Positions 1 to 10,908 of a stretch of DNA of 64,000 nt are shown piece after piece. Position 1 is the first letter of the stretch. The number at the start of each line of letters is the position of its first letter. The notes beneath the pieces were generated by a model that had not been told where the DNA came from, did not search any database, and saw only the letters and a program-made list of their open reading frames with translations. The translations under genes and the position numbers were made by a program. Source of the stretch: Staphylotrichum longicolle (Eukaryota > Ascomycota > Sordariomycetes > Sordariales > Chaetomiaceae); the NCBI GenBank assembly GCA_019096155.1, contig JAHCVI010000001.1, positions 14,719,243 through 14,783,242 on the forward strand, in the 5' to 3' direction.

Positions 1-1674
1 ATAACCAGAAGAATACCGCCTGGGCGGAACGAGGTACATCAAAACGAGTACGGCGTAAGTCCGATTGGTGCTAAATCTTGGACGTTGAGGTCGGTATATA
101 TAATGCCGTCCCCATTCAAACACCAAGGTAGTAGATTGCTCCCTTGGATTATTTCTGACACTGCGTAATATGTGGCGGTTTCGGGCCATGAAGCGGCACT
201 TTGAAGTTCACACCAGACCGCTTCCATGGCTAACTGCGAGCTTTCCGGGTGATAGAGACTCTTGCGGTCTTGTACAACGAGTTATAAGGCGGAACCAGCC
301 AGAGACGAGTTTAAACGTGTCTGTGCTCGGAGTCCCTCTTATAGTGATCACGTTAAAGGCTGGGTTACAACTGGGAGGCAAGGATATGCTGTGTGCTTCT
401 CGTCATGACACCCAGTATTTTCTATTGAAGCAACAATACTACACACCCTACCTGTTTCTAATGTGTGACCGACACATCATGCATCCCAATTGAGGTGTCC
501 AGGACATCGGGGGCAGAATCCGTGCACACCTGGTCAGTTTGGGGAAGGACGGCCCGTTGCAGAGCCGATCGACAAATCGACAAGCATGTCGTTGGTTTCC
601 ACCCACCCGCTCGAAATGCTACCAGGGGTTGACGGCTGAAGAGGGGTGGTTCGGTGGAGGGAAACAGGGCTAAACCAAATGGGGAGCGGGGACGTGAGCC
701 GCAGTGGGCGGGTGGTGTGCGAAGATTGTCCCAGTAGAGGGTAGCAGTGCAAATGACAACCTTCCCACCAGGGGATCTTTGCTGTCGGAAGGCTCCTCCG
801 AGCAACCGCCCAAGTCTGGCTCTATACAAGTAGCCGCACCAGTTAGGTACCTTACCTACCTGAGGATCAAGTGCGGCAGACGAACGCAACTGGTATTCTG
901 AGCTCCGTACTGACAAGCGCGTCAAGTGAACTTCTGTTCGTTCAGTTTCTTGACCGAGTGCCAAGAGTTCTATCTGCGAGCCCACCCCCCAACTTGAAAC
1001 TCGAAACTTTGTGGCTGATGTTGTGCACAGTTTTTTTGTTTCTCGTTACGGGCGTTTTAGTTGCCCAGGCTGCCTAACGAAAGCCCTCTTTCAACGTTTG
1101 GGCAAATGTCAGCCAAGCGCCAGCTCCAGTGATTTCGCAGAGTGCTATGTCTTCATCTATTTTTACCCAAACACCTTATCAGCGAGAAATACGGCATCGG
1201 CCAGAGTTTGCCTTGACCTCTTGAATTTAATAGATGTTGACACCAGCTAAGGTAGTAAGCCAAAGTCTTTCCAGGATGGCGACCCCCTCTACGAAGAAGC
1301 AAGGCCTGCGCTTAGGCGTCTACCTGTCGCCCTGGGGCTATGACTATGGATTTGCCTCGATGATCTTGAGTCAAAACCTCTGAATGTCATAGGCGTCCGG
1401 TTTCAAAGCGTGGAGTCTGTTGTTGTATTATCCGGCAGCAAGTGCGCAAAGCCCAGGCGTACTCAGGTGGGTTTCGAGTATCGGGATGCCGGGCACGTAA
1501 AACGGTCCGGCTTTGAAACGCCAAGTTGCGGAAAGTCTCCGAGCTCCACCACTCACTCCATATACAAGATACGATGATATCCTCCAGCACACGTCACGCG
1601 TTCCCTCACTGCGTCCCGCTACGGATGAACAACTTTTGATTCCCAACTAACAGTCCAACACCAACAGCTGAATC
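1..1674. other. Intergenic stretch without a recognisable gene
   Basis: No open frame here gives a protein I recognise, and none can be joined to another by plausible splice sites into one. A direct-repeat-like motif of the TAGGTACCTTACCTACCT kind lies near 844-862; the same short motif recurs in other intergenic parts of the window. The last ~50 bases are probably the 5' leader of the NmrA-like gene. Confidence 0.5.
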
Positions 1675-2924
1675 ATGACTTCCAAATTCAAGGTGGCCGT
1701 AATTGGTGCGTCTGGCGCAACCGGCTCCTCAGTCATGCGTGCGTTGCTGGGAAGCCCTGAAACGTTTGTAAGTTGAATGCTTTTCCACACAGTGGCACAC
1801 ACTTGGTGGCGCTACCCCAGACGGCCCCCTCGTACGGATCGTGAGCGCTGATTTTGTGATCAGGACGTGACGGCCTTGGTACGGCCGGCGTCAGTAGACA
1901 AGCCCGAATTCGCCGAGTTTGCGGAACGCGGTGCGGTGGTGAAGCCACTTGAGCTCAGTGAGCCATCGGACGCCGTGATCCCAGCACTGACCGGTATGGA
2001 CGTGGTGATCTCCTGCCTGACGCTGAGGGCGCTCCGGGAAGAGATGAATCTCGTCTATGCAGCAAGCGCAGCTCGTGTAGGACGCTATGTGCCTAGCTTC
2101 TTCGGGCCTTGTTGTCCGCCCCAAGGTGTCGCGTTCCTCAGAGAGAGGGTAAGATGTCTCATCGCAAATACGGCATCCGTCGTCTTAAGGCTTAGGTCGC
2201 GAACTTGATAACCAAGAGTGTACTGACAAGGACGTCGGGCTTAAAGAAGGAGGACATTTTGAATCGCATCAAGTGCGTCTACCTTCCATACACTGTCATC
2301 GACATTGGTTGGTGGTACCAGTTGTCCTTGCCACCCTTGCCCTCGGGAAGGATTCAGTCCAAGGCGGAGTACTGCACAACTCAGATCGTGGGTGATGGGA
2401 ACACGCCTTGGGCGCTTACTGACAATCGCGACATTGGAAAATACGTGGCAAATATCATCGCCGACTCGAGAACTCTAAACAAGAGTGTCTTTGGTTACAG
2501 TGCGGTTCACACCCAAAACGCCGTCTGGGACATCCTCGAAAGAGTGTCTGGCGAATCGGTTCCTCGAGAACATGTATGTGCGAGTTTACCTTTGTGCTTC
2601 TGTTCCACAAAGCTTGAAAGTAATGGCATGGTAACCATCCGAGTGTAATAGGTGTCCAAGGAAGAGCTGCTCAAACTTATCGCAGAAGCGCAGGCCGAGA
2701 TGGCGACAAGTTCTACTCCAAGTCTCGCGACGATGCTGCAACTTTCCATGTCGCAGTACAGAAATTTGTTGGGAATCAGGGGGGACAACACTCCCGAGCA
2801 TGCGAGATATCTGGGCTATCTCGATGTGAGGGAGTTGTACGCTGATGTGGAACCCACGCCGTTGGAGACCTACATCACCGACGTGCTGGAGGGAAGAACA
2901 AAACCTGTCTACAAACCTGCTTGA
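1675..2924 (+). CDS. NmrA-like / isoflavone-reductase-like NAD(P)-binding protein
   Basis: Four exons fit: 1675-1767, 1864-2147, 2231-2573 and 2652-2924, giving 330 residues. The N-terminus KVAVIGASGATGSSV is the glycine-rich Rossmann loop (GxxGxxG type) that binds NADP(H). Further family landmarks are RYVPSFFGP, YLPYTVIDIGWWYQ, the ADP-ribose-side region TDNRDIGKYVANIIAD, and a C-terminal helix region ending DVLEGRTKPVYKPA. Size matches the NmrA/PCBER group of atypical short-chain dehydrogenases, which includes both reductases of phenolic compounds and redox-sensing regulators. The YxxxK catalytic pair of classical SDRs is not obvious, as is usual in this group. The second intron's acceptor (CAAG at 2227-2230) was chosen because it is the only one that keeps phase and restores the conserved KKEDILNRIK segment. 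Substrate unknown. Confidence 0.85.
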
Positions 2925-3056
2925 CCATGAGACGCAGCAACCAGAGCTGATCTGCCAGTCTATGTAGTAAATCGAAAGGAGTACCCTATCTTTGGTAACA
3001 AGTCAAACTCTTGCCTGGTTCTGGGGCCTCCGTCCGCCACCTAGGCCCCCAGGACT

Positions 3057-4560
3057 TTAAACAAGCCCCTCAGATTCGAGCTGGCGATTGAGATGAGAGT
3101 TGCCATAGTGCTGCACCCATACCCAGTATGCAAACAGGACAACTGCTGTCAAAGGCAGAAAGATGACCAAGTATAACGACCACGGTGGAATTGCCTCGAT
3201 GGCCGTAAAGTCGAAGGTTGGTACTGCCATGAGCGTCTGGTTTGGTTTGGAGAGCGTCAGCGTGCAAGAGAGCACAATGGCCGCGGCATTACTTACAGTG
3301 ACAAAGGTTGCCGGGAGAAATATCATCGTGAGCAGGGCAATGGCTTTCATCTGCTTTCCATCACGCAGCGCCACGCTTGTGTCTATCCTCGAGAGGCGGG
3401 CGGTTATCTGTCGGCGGCGTCAGACCAGTACAGGTAGGTTGGTAGGTACGGAGGCACGTGTGGCGCAAGGTGGATGATATACATACCACTTGAAACGCAA
3501 GAGAGGTGCCCTGGAGTGACATTTCGCACTTGTTGATTTCCATGTCGTATTTGTTGATGAGGCTCTCGACGTAATCTTCTGGGCTCTCCATGGACTCCGC
3601 GTTGCCAGCATCAAGTTTCCTGGCGTGGCCACGAAACCCAGCCAACTGGGTGCGCCATGCCGAAAGTAATGCCTTGAGATTGCACAACTGCATGTAGAGA
3701 CCGATCAGATTATCAGATCCCCGCGGACCGTTTGCGTATAGAGGCTGCGACGTCCCAGGTCCTGTCGGCATGTTTTCGTAGCCGACTACAGCTTTCTGCA
3801 GGGCGTCCACCACCTTGTCCACCTGCTTAAAGCGACGCTCCTTTTCCCACTCCAAGAATGACCTGATGAGGAGAAATGTCAGGTCGTGGTCGCCGCTGTA
3901 TTGCTTCAAGTTGAAAACAGTGTTCTCGGCCTCTTCGGGGCTACCGAGCGCTAAGGCAGTCTTTCGCTCGACGGATATCCACAATGCAGACTGGTCCGAG
4001 AGCGTGTGAGAAGTCCGGAGAACGTAAACTGTAGTCTATCAGTTAAAAATCATAGCGTCGGGATGCATGAATGATCTGACATGTGCCCTCCTCAGTGCGC
4101 TGCCGATTCTCGGTGATTCTAGTGATTACGGGGTTCCCGTGAATGACATGTGAAGCAAACACATGACGGACGTCGAGATTTTCAACGACGCGCGAGAAAA
4201 TATCGCGGCTGATAGGGAGATTGCAGAGAAGAGGAGAGAGAGCTGAAGTACTTCGAGAGGGTTTGGGCTGGGGGAGAAACCTAAATAGACCTTGAGTTAA
4301 CCTCGAACGTATTTAAGAAAGAGACCTGTTTGTGAGGAAGCGTAAGGGAGTAGTTACAGCATATTCCATTCGGTCTCGATGGTGTGAGGAAGGCTATTAA
4401 GCCAACGGTCCCAAGCTGCAAGATTGAGCCGATGTATCGGGATGACGTGCCAAGCGGGCCGTGGCCACGACCAGTTGAGTGCGATGCATGGCCGGTCCGG
4501 GTCGGCGTCAAAGCGGAAGGCATCGAAGTCCTGATCCCAGAACTTGCTCAGCAGAGCCAT
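3057..4560 (-). CDS. CorA-like two-TM membrane protein (fungal Mg2+ transporter-like family)
   Basis: Read on the minus strand as five exons: 4560-4358, 4280-4081, 4028-3487, 3407-3297 and 3236-3057, about 411 residues. The N-terminal half (SKFWDQDFDAF, NWSWPRP, RLNLAAWDRWL) and the middle (YVLRTSHTLSDQSALWISV) match a family common in filamentous fungi. The C-terminus has a long helix ending ALRDGKQMKAIALLTMIFLPATF, which is the CorA stalk helix and TM1, then a short loop and TM2 (WSLYLVIFLPLTAVVLF). The loop in bacterial CorA carries GMN; here it reads TLMAVPTF, so ion selectivity is uncertain. The last intron (3296-3237, GTAAGT...CCAG) is 60 nt without a stop, so an unspliced reading is also open. 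Probably a plasma or internal membrane protein; transport is inferred only from the family. Confidence 0.75.
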
Positions 4561-5383
4561 CTCGGGAACGTGTGTTAAGGTGTCTCAAAATGCGGCTTCT
4601 CCAATAGCGTTTGTTTAATAGCAACCACTCCTGAGAGGGGCGAAACTAGCTAGACTTTGTCCTATTTGAGTCATGGAAAATTACAATGGATCAAGTCTGT
4701 CTTTCACTGACCTAGGATTTCCGATGCGACGTAACGAAGTAGTTCTGCAACCAACAGCATAAATCCTCGAGGCTGTTCCTCGCTTGCCCGCCCGTGCCCC
4801 AAATCATGTCAAGTTTAGCAGACGCCGGCGGCCAAGTGTTAGCTGTTCATTGGATAGGGGCCTGTCAAAACGCAGTCCTGGCTTGCCAATGGCTCAATGC
4901 ACATGCAGCTTGCGCCCACTGACGGCAACGGGAGGCAGCCATGATTACAATATTGACCTGCGGGACGGCATGGCTCATGCTACGTCTCACAAAAGAGTCA
5001 TTGCGACCGGGGCGATCAGGCTGAGCAAATGTCAGGACTACTCCAAGTTAAAAAGCGAGCGGCTCAACCCCTAATGGCCGGATGAGCCGGAGTCATGGGC
5101 ACAACAAGTATCCCCTAACATTACGATTTAACAAGTGAACTCGAGCTAATAAACAGTATTAGTTTGTTTTGTGCCCCTTTTCCGTTTTTCAGGAGCACTG
5201 GTTCTCATAACACTCCTATATCTAGGTGTGATTAAAAGTAAAGGTTGATGCACTGCGTGGGTCGGTGAGCAACCCGATCAGACTTGTAGTTTGCACCAGG
5301 TATCAACAGCAATACACTTGTTTCCCAAAACTCAGAAAAGGATAACAACCCTCTTTCGGAGCCATATTCTCTAGAAAAATGGC
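4561..5383. other. Intergenic stretch, nothing recognised
   Basis: Holds the probable promoter of the CorA-like gene (reading left) and otherwise no supported gene. The open frame at 4784-5074 has no recognisable domain and no splice partner. Confidence 0.45.
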
Positions 5384-5388
5384 AAAAA
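5384..5388 (-). terminator. RNA polymerase III terminator of tRNA-Asp
   Basis: A run of five T on the minus strand about ten bases past the tRNA 3' end, the usual Pol III stop. Confidence 0.7.
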
Positions 5389-5398
5389 CGATTGCGAT

Positions 5399-5493
5399 CT
5401 CTCCCGCCGGGAATTGAACCCGGGTCTCGAGCGATGTCTGGGCTTGTGGAGTCCGGTGACAAGCTCACATACTGACCACTATACTACGGAAGA
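5399..5493 (-). tRNA. tRNA-Asp (anticodon GTC) with a ~23-nt intron
   Basis: Read on the minus strand. The acceptor stem TCTTCCG pairs with CGGGAGA, with one T-G pair. The D-arm and A-box are TAGTATAGTGG. The anticodon stem TGAGC pairs with GCTCG around the loop TTGTCA, giving anticodon GTC. The T-arm CCGGG-TTCAATT-CCCGG contains a B-box (GGTTCAATTCC). A ~23-nt insertion sits after position 37, the canonical place for a nuclear tRNA intron. The discriminator base is G. Decodes GAC/GAT. Confidence 0.93.
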
Positions 5494-6151
5494 CTTGTGG
5501 ATGTTGGCACCCACCGTAGCTTGCGGGTCGGGATCCGCCGAGCTACCTATGAAGGGCTAACAACTGGCACTGGTCTCCATCCAAAGAAGCTGGCCCACTA
5601 ACACCAGGAGGGGAGTTGACAAGGCGCCAAGCTTGGATAAGATCCAACCTTGCGAATGGGAATTGAGGTCACTTTCATTGCTCTCGATAGACTGCTGTAA
5701 AAAGCATAGGTCGATTTGTGGATTGGACAAGGGATAAAGTCAGCAGGGCCCGGGATATCACAGATGGTTTGGGTGCACTCTGTGCCCCTGGATGCAAGGT
5801 AAGGTAAGGAGACGATGCCTCTTGAGAACCGGGTTGCTTGCCCCAGACACATTGACCTCGCGGTTGGGTTTTGAAGGAATGTAGTGTGTAGGTAGCTACC
5901 TTACACAATGTGAAAACCACATAATAAGCTTTGCAAAATGAAGGAATACTCCATCACCTCTAAACGAATGTCGCGTCCCTCAGATCAGGGCCTTTTCCGC
6001 TTCGTGCCACCCTCCATGGTAGCCCTTAACACAGCTCAATCCCTTTCTTGGCTCAGAGTTGTCATTTGTGGAAACATATGACCAACAACGACCGAATCCA
6101 ACTCCATGTGTCTCACCGGACTGTAGATCATTGAGTCACAAACGCGGCGCG
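5494..6151. other. Intergenic stretch between tRNA-Asp and the M43 remnant
   Basis: No gene supported. It contains two copies of the recurrent AAGGTAAGGTAAGG / TAGGTAGCTACCTTA-type motif (about 5796-5810 and 5889-5903). Confidence 0.45.
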
Positions 6152-7126
6152 GTTACTTTCCAAGACGGTAGGCTTTCCAGCTCTAGGACATGCGAGAAGC
6201 CTGCCCAGCAGTGAAACAGTGACGCAAGTGCTATCCTCAGGAGTCAGCAGGCTTCCGTTGCGGGAACCTGACCTTTGGGGGTACTCGGTACTCACTCGAG
6301 AGAATAATCCATATAGTTGGTGACCGGGTCAGTTCCGGGCTGCTGAGGGCACGTATCCCTCCCAATCTGACAGCCCGAAGCCTGGAATGCCTCGTAGGGC
6401 GTGTAGGAGACCATGTCGCCGCCCAGATAGCAACCATTCTCAAAGGTGTGATAGAGCCCCATCCAGTGGCCGACCTCGTGGGCAGTGGTGTGTCCCAGGT
6501 TGTATCCGGTCTCGCTGCCCCCAGGCACGGTGGTGAACTTGATCGTACATCCGTCGAGGGTGTAGATCTCATCACTAGGCGTAACTCCTGACAGTGGAAG
6601 GTAGCAAGCGCCCAGGGACCGGTCCTCCAACTGTCTGAGGAAGTAGATGTTGAGCGTCTGGTAGGTGCCCTTGCGGAGCGCGGTTTTCATGGCCGCTTCG
6701 TTGCCGCCGTTGGCCCAGGTCGGGTTGATAGTGTAATCGATGCCCTTGTTGGCAAATTGGATTCCGTGGGGCAGAAAATCTTGGTTCAGCGTGTTTAGCT
6801 GGTCCAAAACCATGGCTTGCTATGGTTTGTGATTAGTTGCTGGAGACATGGTAGGGACTGGCATCTGGACCTATGCTGAGAAGGCCGCCGATAAGAGCGT
6901 TGCCCGTCGCCACGACGTGGAAGTAGGTGTCCACCGTGATGACTTGGCGGGTGGTGATGTTGCCTGAAGCTGCAAACGCCGCCTCCTCATCAGCGAGCTT
7001 CTGCGTCTGCTTGAGGTGTGCAGCATCGGGCCTGGGAGCACCGCACGAAAAGATGGGCTGGGGCGGTCCCTCAGGTGCAGCGAGGGCACCAGCGGCTGCA
7101 GTGAGGACAAAAGCGGCGAAGCGCAT
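6152..7126 (-). pseudogene. Secreted M43 (pappalysin-like) metallopeptidase with damaged C-terminus
   Basis: Minus strand. Exon 1 encodes a signal peptide (MRFAAFVLTAAAGALAAP) and the region TVDTYFHVVATG; the main exon runs from about 6815 to 6298. The zinc site is HTTAHEVGHWMGLYHTF (HExxHxxGxxH), followed by the Met-turn region NYMDYS. M43 enzymes of this type are secreted fungal endopeptidases. The 3' exon after the intron at about 6297-6230 should encode a tail with FTAGQ. That tail, CFTAGQASRMS then SWKAYRLGK, is present but one frame off from the exon's entry phase (shift near 6219) and interrupted by TAG at 6183-6185. Read literally, the entry frame runs on to a stop near 6128 with an unrelated tail. 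The first intron's donor (GTCCAG) is also weak. Catalytic residues survive; the fold's end probably does not. Confidence 0.75.
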
Positions 7127-7240
7127 GATGGACGATACGGCAAACCTGAAGAATAGTGGTCAATAAGGAACTGTCTGGACGGGCAGGCCGAAATGTTATT
7201 GTATGCCTTTGGTTAAAGAATGGCAGGGAATGACTGCATC

Positions 7241-7247
7241 TTATATA
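7241..7247 (-). promoter_or_regulatory. TATA-like element upstream of the M43 gene
   Basis: TATATAA on the minus strand about 115 bases upstream of the M43 start codon, a plausible TATA distance for a fungal gene with a short leader. Position and sequence are the only evidence. Confidence 0.4.
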
Positions 7248-8736
7248 GATCTTTACAATGCTCTTCCTACCCCTACGCTTCCAGAGTGTCATGACTTGTT
7301 GGTGATCCTTCGGAGGAAGCTGTGGTCAGTGTCTGCTTCCTGCAGTTGGTTCGGAAGGGAACTTCTGGTCAAGCCCGCGCTCTTCCATCATCGGCAATGG
7401 GATCATATCCACTAGCACCCTGCTTTCCTGTGAATAGAATGCACGGAGACCGGCGGGATGCTAAGTTGAATCAAGGATCCTTGATCAGATGAGATGTATG
7501 ATCTTCACTAGGCTGCAACCAGGTGCCGTCAGAGTTGTCTATGATCTTGCCGCTCCCCGCGAAGGACGACTTGTTCTCGGCGGACAAGACCGGGCAAAGG
7601 GGCACCATCCTTGAGCTGGGCCACTTGAGGTCGCCTTAGGGCAAGGAGACTAGTGATGTGACGCTGTGTTGGAGGCAGCTCAACACTGACCAGTAAGAAA
7701 GCCAAAGCGTGAGTTCAGCTTGGCTGCTGTCGACGAAGGGGTGGTGTGAGTGATGAGCACCAGCTGGTGGACATGGATGGGAATCCTCGGAATTTAGATC
7801 ATCGAGGTATCAAAATTTTTGGAACTCGTGCCTCTTCAAAGGAGAGCCCGGTAGGAACCTTTTGAGAAAGCAAGACCCAGAGGGACGATCATGACAAACT
7901 CTGATGACGCCCAAGGATCAGTTTTCCAGATATCCTTCGCGGAAATAGAAGCACCACGGCCAGATGCTCCCGGCTTTGCCAGCACCGGCCCCCGACAAGC
8001 TCCAAGACGATTGCGCGAACTCCCTCGACTCCGCCTCAGAGGCATACACCCTGTCCCTGTGGCCACCCTAGTTTGGTCTGCATTCGCCTTGTGAGCCGGC
8101 TGCAGGAGTTCCCTGCCAGGGAAGCGGATGCTCAGTTGACAACCTGGTGACTTGTAGGCTGGTTTTCAGCAACCCACGAACCTGCCTCTAATATGGCGAT
8201 GCCGTGGAGGTTGGATAACTACCAACACCCCGTGCTCACCATTAGGGAAAGGGAATCTGGCATTGACAAGATAAGTCGTCTTCAAAGCTACATGTAACCA
8301 CTTCGACTGCCTGAGGTGCATTGACGGTCACAGTGCAAAGTAATTTCTGATGGCGGAAAACAGGGTACGTGGGCATGGTAAAATCAACTCAGGGGGGATG
8401 TTTGCCAATGCAGGACATGACACATGTGAGACACTGTCTGGCGCCGACTCCATCCGCAATCCTTTGGCTGCATGTTGCTTGATCTTGGTCCCTGCGTGTT
8501 CCCTCGCATGCAGCTAGCGGCCTAGAGTCGTGCCGATGACCCGGGTCACCCAATGAATGAACGGAAGGAAAATGCCTGATATTACTCTCTTCGGTTGAGA
8601 TTGGCGACAAGGTCTCAAGCGACTGAGGTTAGAATGCAAGTTCGCGTGCAAAAGTCATCACAGATTGGCCAAGAAACGAAGCGATGGAGCGAAGGAATTG
8701 CTCGTGTTGGGGGCACTCTAAATAGTGCTTACTTAC
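7248..8736. other. 1.5-kb intergenic stretch, nothing recognised
   Basis: Several short open frames exist on both strands, but none has a recognisable domain or a consistent splice partner. One short TTACTTACCTAC motif occurs near 8728-8741. Base composition is not visibly AT-rich. Confidence 0.45.
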
Positions 8737-10049
8737 CTACAGATGCGAAGGAGATTTGACTTCTGACGAAGCAGGTGGCTCAGGCTTGGAAATACCAGAG
8801 TCGAACTCGATCTTCTCGAGGATCATTCTGAGCTCGTCCATCAACACCTTCCTGAAATATCCGTCATCCCGATCCAAGTACATGATGCTTAGAAGTACAT
8901 GAAACTTTATGGCATAGAGGGCATTTCTCTCATCGAACTCGACTTCGAGATCTTTAACGAAACTTGCGTCGGGGTCGGCCTCGTTGGCCTGGCGAGTGTA
9001 CTCCATTGAGCAGACCGCGCCCAATTTGTACCTCTTGTTGTAACAGATGGCGAGATCAGCTAATCGCAAGAACCGTGAGCAAAATTCCCGAGTCCTCAAC
9101 CTAAACAAGGTGCTTTGCAAGCAAGACGAACCTTCATTGTGGCCCCAGTAGGCACACGAGTCGAAGAGACAGAGCTCTCCGGTAGAAACTCTCGGTTTGA
9201 TGTTTCCAAGCCAGAGATCGGAGTGAATGAGACACGGGGTAATGGATCTGCCGTCACTCTCTAGCGGCCTCAAATATCTGGGGATTGCTTTGTCAAAGTA
9301 AGCGGTCCTGAGCTTCGTCAGAGCTTCGTCAGGACCATTGACGCTTTCCTCCCGGTCGAACAGGCTCTCATCTGCTGAGCCCAGAGGGCTTCCCAAGAAG
9401 TCATGAATTGTTGACCGTGTTGGCCAAATGTGTGTGACATGAAAACCGAACTTTCCTCCAGGGATTGCCCATGCTAGCAAGGTGAAGCTCCAAAACAGCG
9501 GCGGGCCATTTTGTGGGCTTGGGGCGTCGTCGCCCATCTCCACATATTCGGCCATATAGAAGTGGATGTCCGGATTACTGACATACGTGCCCCATGCGAC
9601 AGGCTTGGGCACACGGTCAGGGATGGCCTCGTACAAAGCTTTGTCCGCTTCAAATGCCCCTTTCATCATATCGGCTCCAATGGTCCCCGACGCCCCCTGT
9701 CAGCTGAAGTGTTAGCAATGGGTTTGCGGTACTTTAAACCCCTTAAGGAGCCCGTCAATACAATTCAGGTACCAACCTTCTTGAAGAATTTCGCAATGCT
9801 GCCATCCTCGAGTTTGACTACAATCTTAATAGTCTTGATCCATGCACTGGGACCCCCGTAGCCCACAGACAGGACCTTGCAGTGGGCCGGAAGGCCTAAT
9901 TGGAGTAATGCAGCTGGTTATTCGCCACGCCTTCGACACTTCCCAGCGGTTAATGCAGACTCACTGTTGATGATGGCCTCGTCCAGCTCAAGTTCGTGGT
10001 CTGGCTCCTCCACAGGAATTCCAGATTGCCTCGGTGCGCCTATCACCAT
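8737..10049 (-). pseudogene. Fructosamine/ketosamine-3-kinase family gene, reading frame disrupted
   Basis: Minus strand, four exons: 10049-9965, 9895-9777, 9696-9132 and 9059-8737, 363 residues in the literal frame. Family landmarks are KLEDGSIAKFFKK (strand with the ATP-contacting Lys), PVAWGTY, FDKAIPRYLRPLESDGRSI, the catalytic loop CLIHSDLWLGNIKP (HxDLxxGN) and LFDSCAYWGHNE (the DFG-equivalent region). Such kinases phosphorylate ketosamines on glycated proteins or small molecules. Between 9366 and 9497 the conserved sequence jumps among all three frames (LELHLASMGN, then GGKFGFHVT, then THLANTVNN, then TSWEALWAQQMR, then SLFDREE), so at least five one- or two-base indels are needed. The literal frame has no stop there, so a protein with a scrambled 40-residue segment could still be made. 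Confidence 0.75.
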
Positions 10050-10908
10050 TGTGACCGGTGTGTTGGTGTTGCGCGGTGGCACAGTTCCATCTGACCAAGA
10101 ACCAGACAGGAGAGACGAGAATCCAAATCACGACCGAATCGGGGCTCAGCCCGTCACTTTTTGCCCACAGATCAAGAGATGGGGTGGAGCCGCAGGAAAG
10201 GATAAGAAGAAAAGGAGTGTACTGGAAATTGGACAACTGGAACTGGACAGCAGATGGCTTCCTTATGGACTGATGGGAGGCGCAACGCAGACAGATGCAA
10301 AAGAGGGGCCAAAGGGAAGCTAATCCAATCTTGTCCATCTGCAACACGACGCTCCTCACCCTCTGGCCTGTGCCTCGGCGAGTGTCATGTTTCTGGCTCG
10401 AATCTGGCCGCCTCTGATTCGTGCCACAATCCTTGTGTTACCGGTGCGCGCTCGAATTAGACGCCCAGCCAGTTTGCCGACCCTGGTCGGAGTGGGGATG
10501 AACGCAGACTTCCATGGTGAGTGGCTTGAGTTGGTTGGGGTTGCGGAAAGCAGGGGAACCTCTGCAGGGCGAGCGGGAAGGGAGGGAAAGTGGTTGGTTG
10601 GATCATTCACGAGGCGGCGCAGCGGGCAACATTCGGCCGGCTCGATGCAACAGTCCCAAACGAGGCCACCAAGTAAAGTGCCAACATGAACAGCTCAACA
10701 CAGCCTTGGCTCTTGGGGCCAACTCTCATTGCAACTTTATTGCGCGGTCCCATCAAGACGCGCACGTCGGAAACCCCAGCGATCCGCGCGAGCTGGTGAA
10801 ACAAAACAATAATCGGGAACCGAAGCGACACGGAGCGAACACCATGCCCTTGTCGGACAACGCCTAATTCTATTGCAGAGGCACGAAAAAGGCTCAAGCA
10901 CATGGACC
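10050..10908. other. Divergent promoter region between the kinase-like gene and the NLR
   Basis: Lies between two divergently transcribed genes and should hold both promoters. No coding sequence is recognised. The open frames on both strands overlap one another and look like chance. Confidence 0.45.

Noticed and set aside
458..985. 175-codon minus-strand frame in the first kilobase
   Set aside because: No domain, no signal peptide, no splice partner and overlapping alternatives in other frames.
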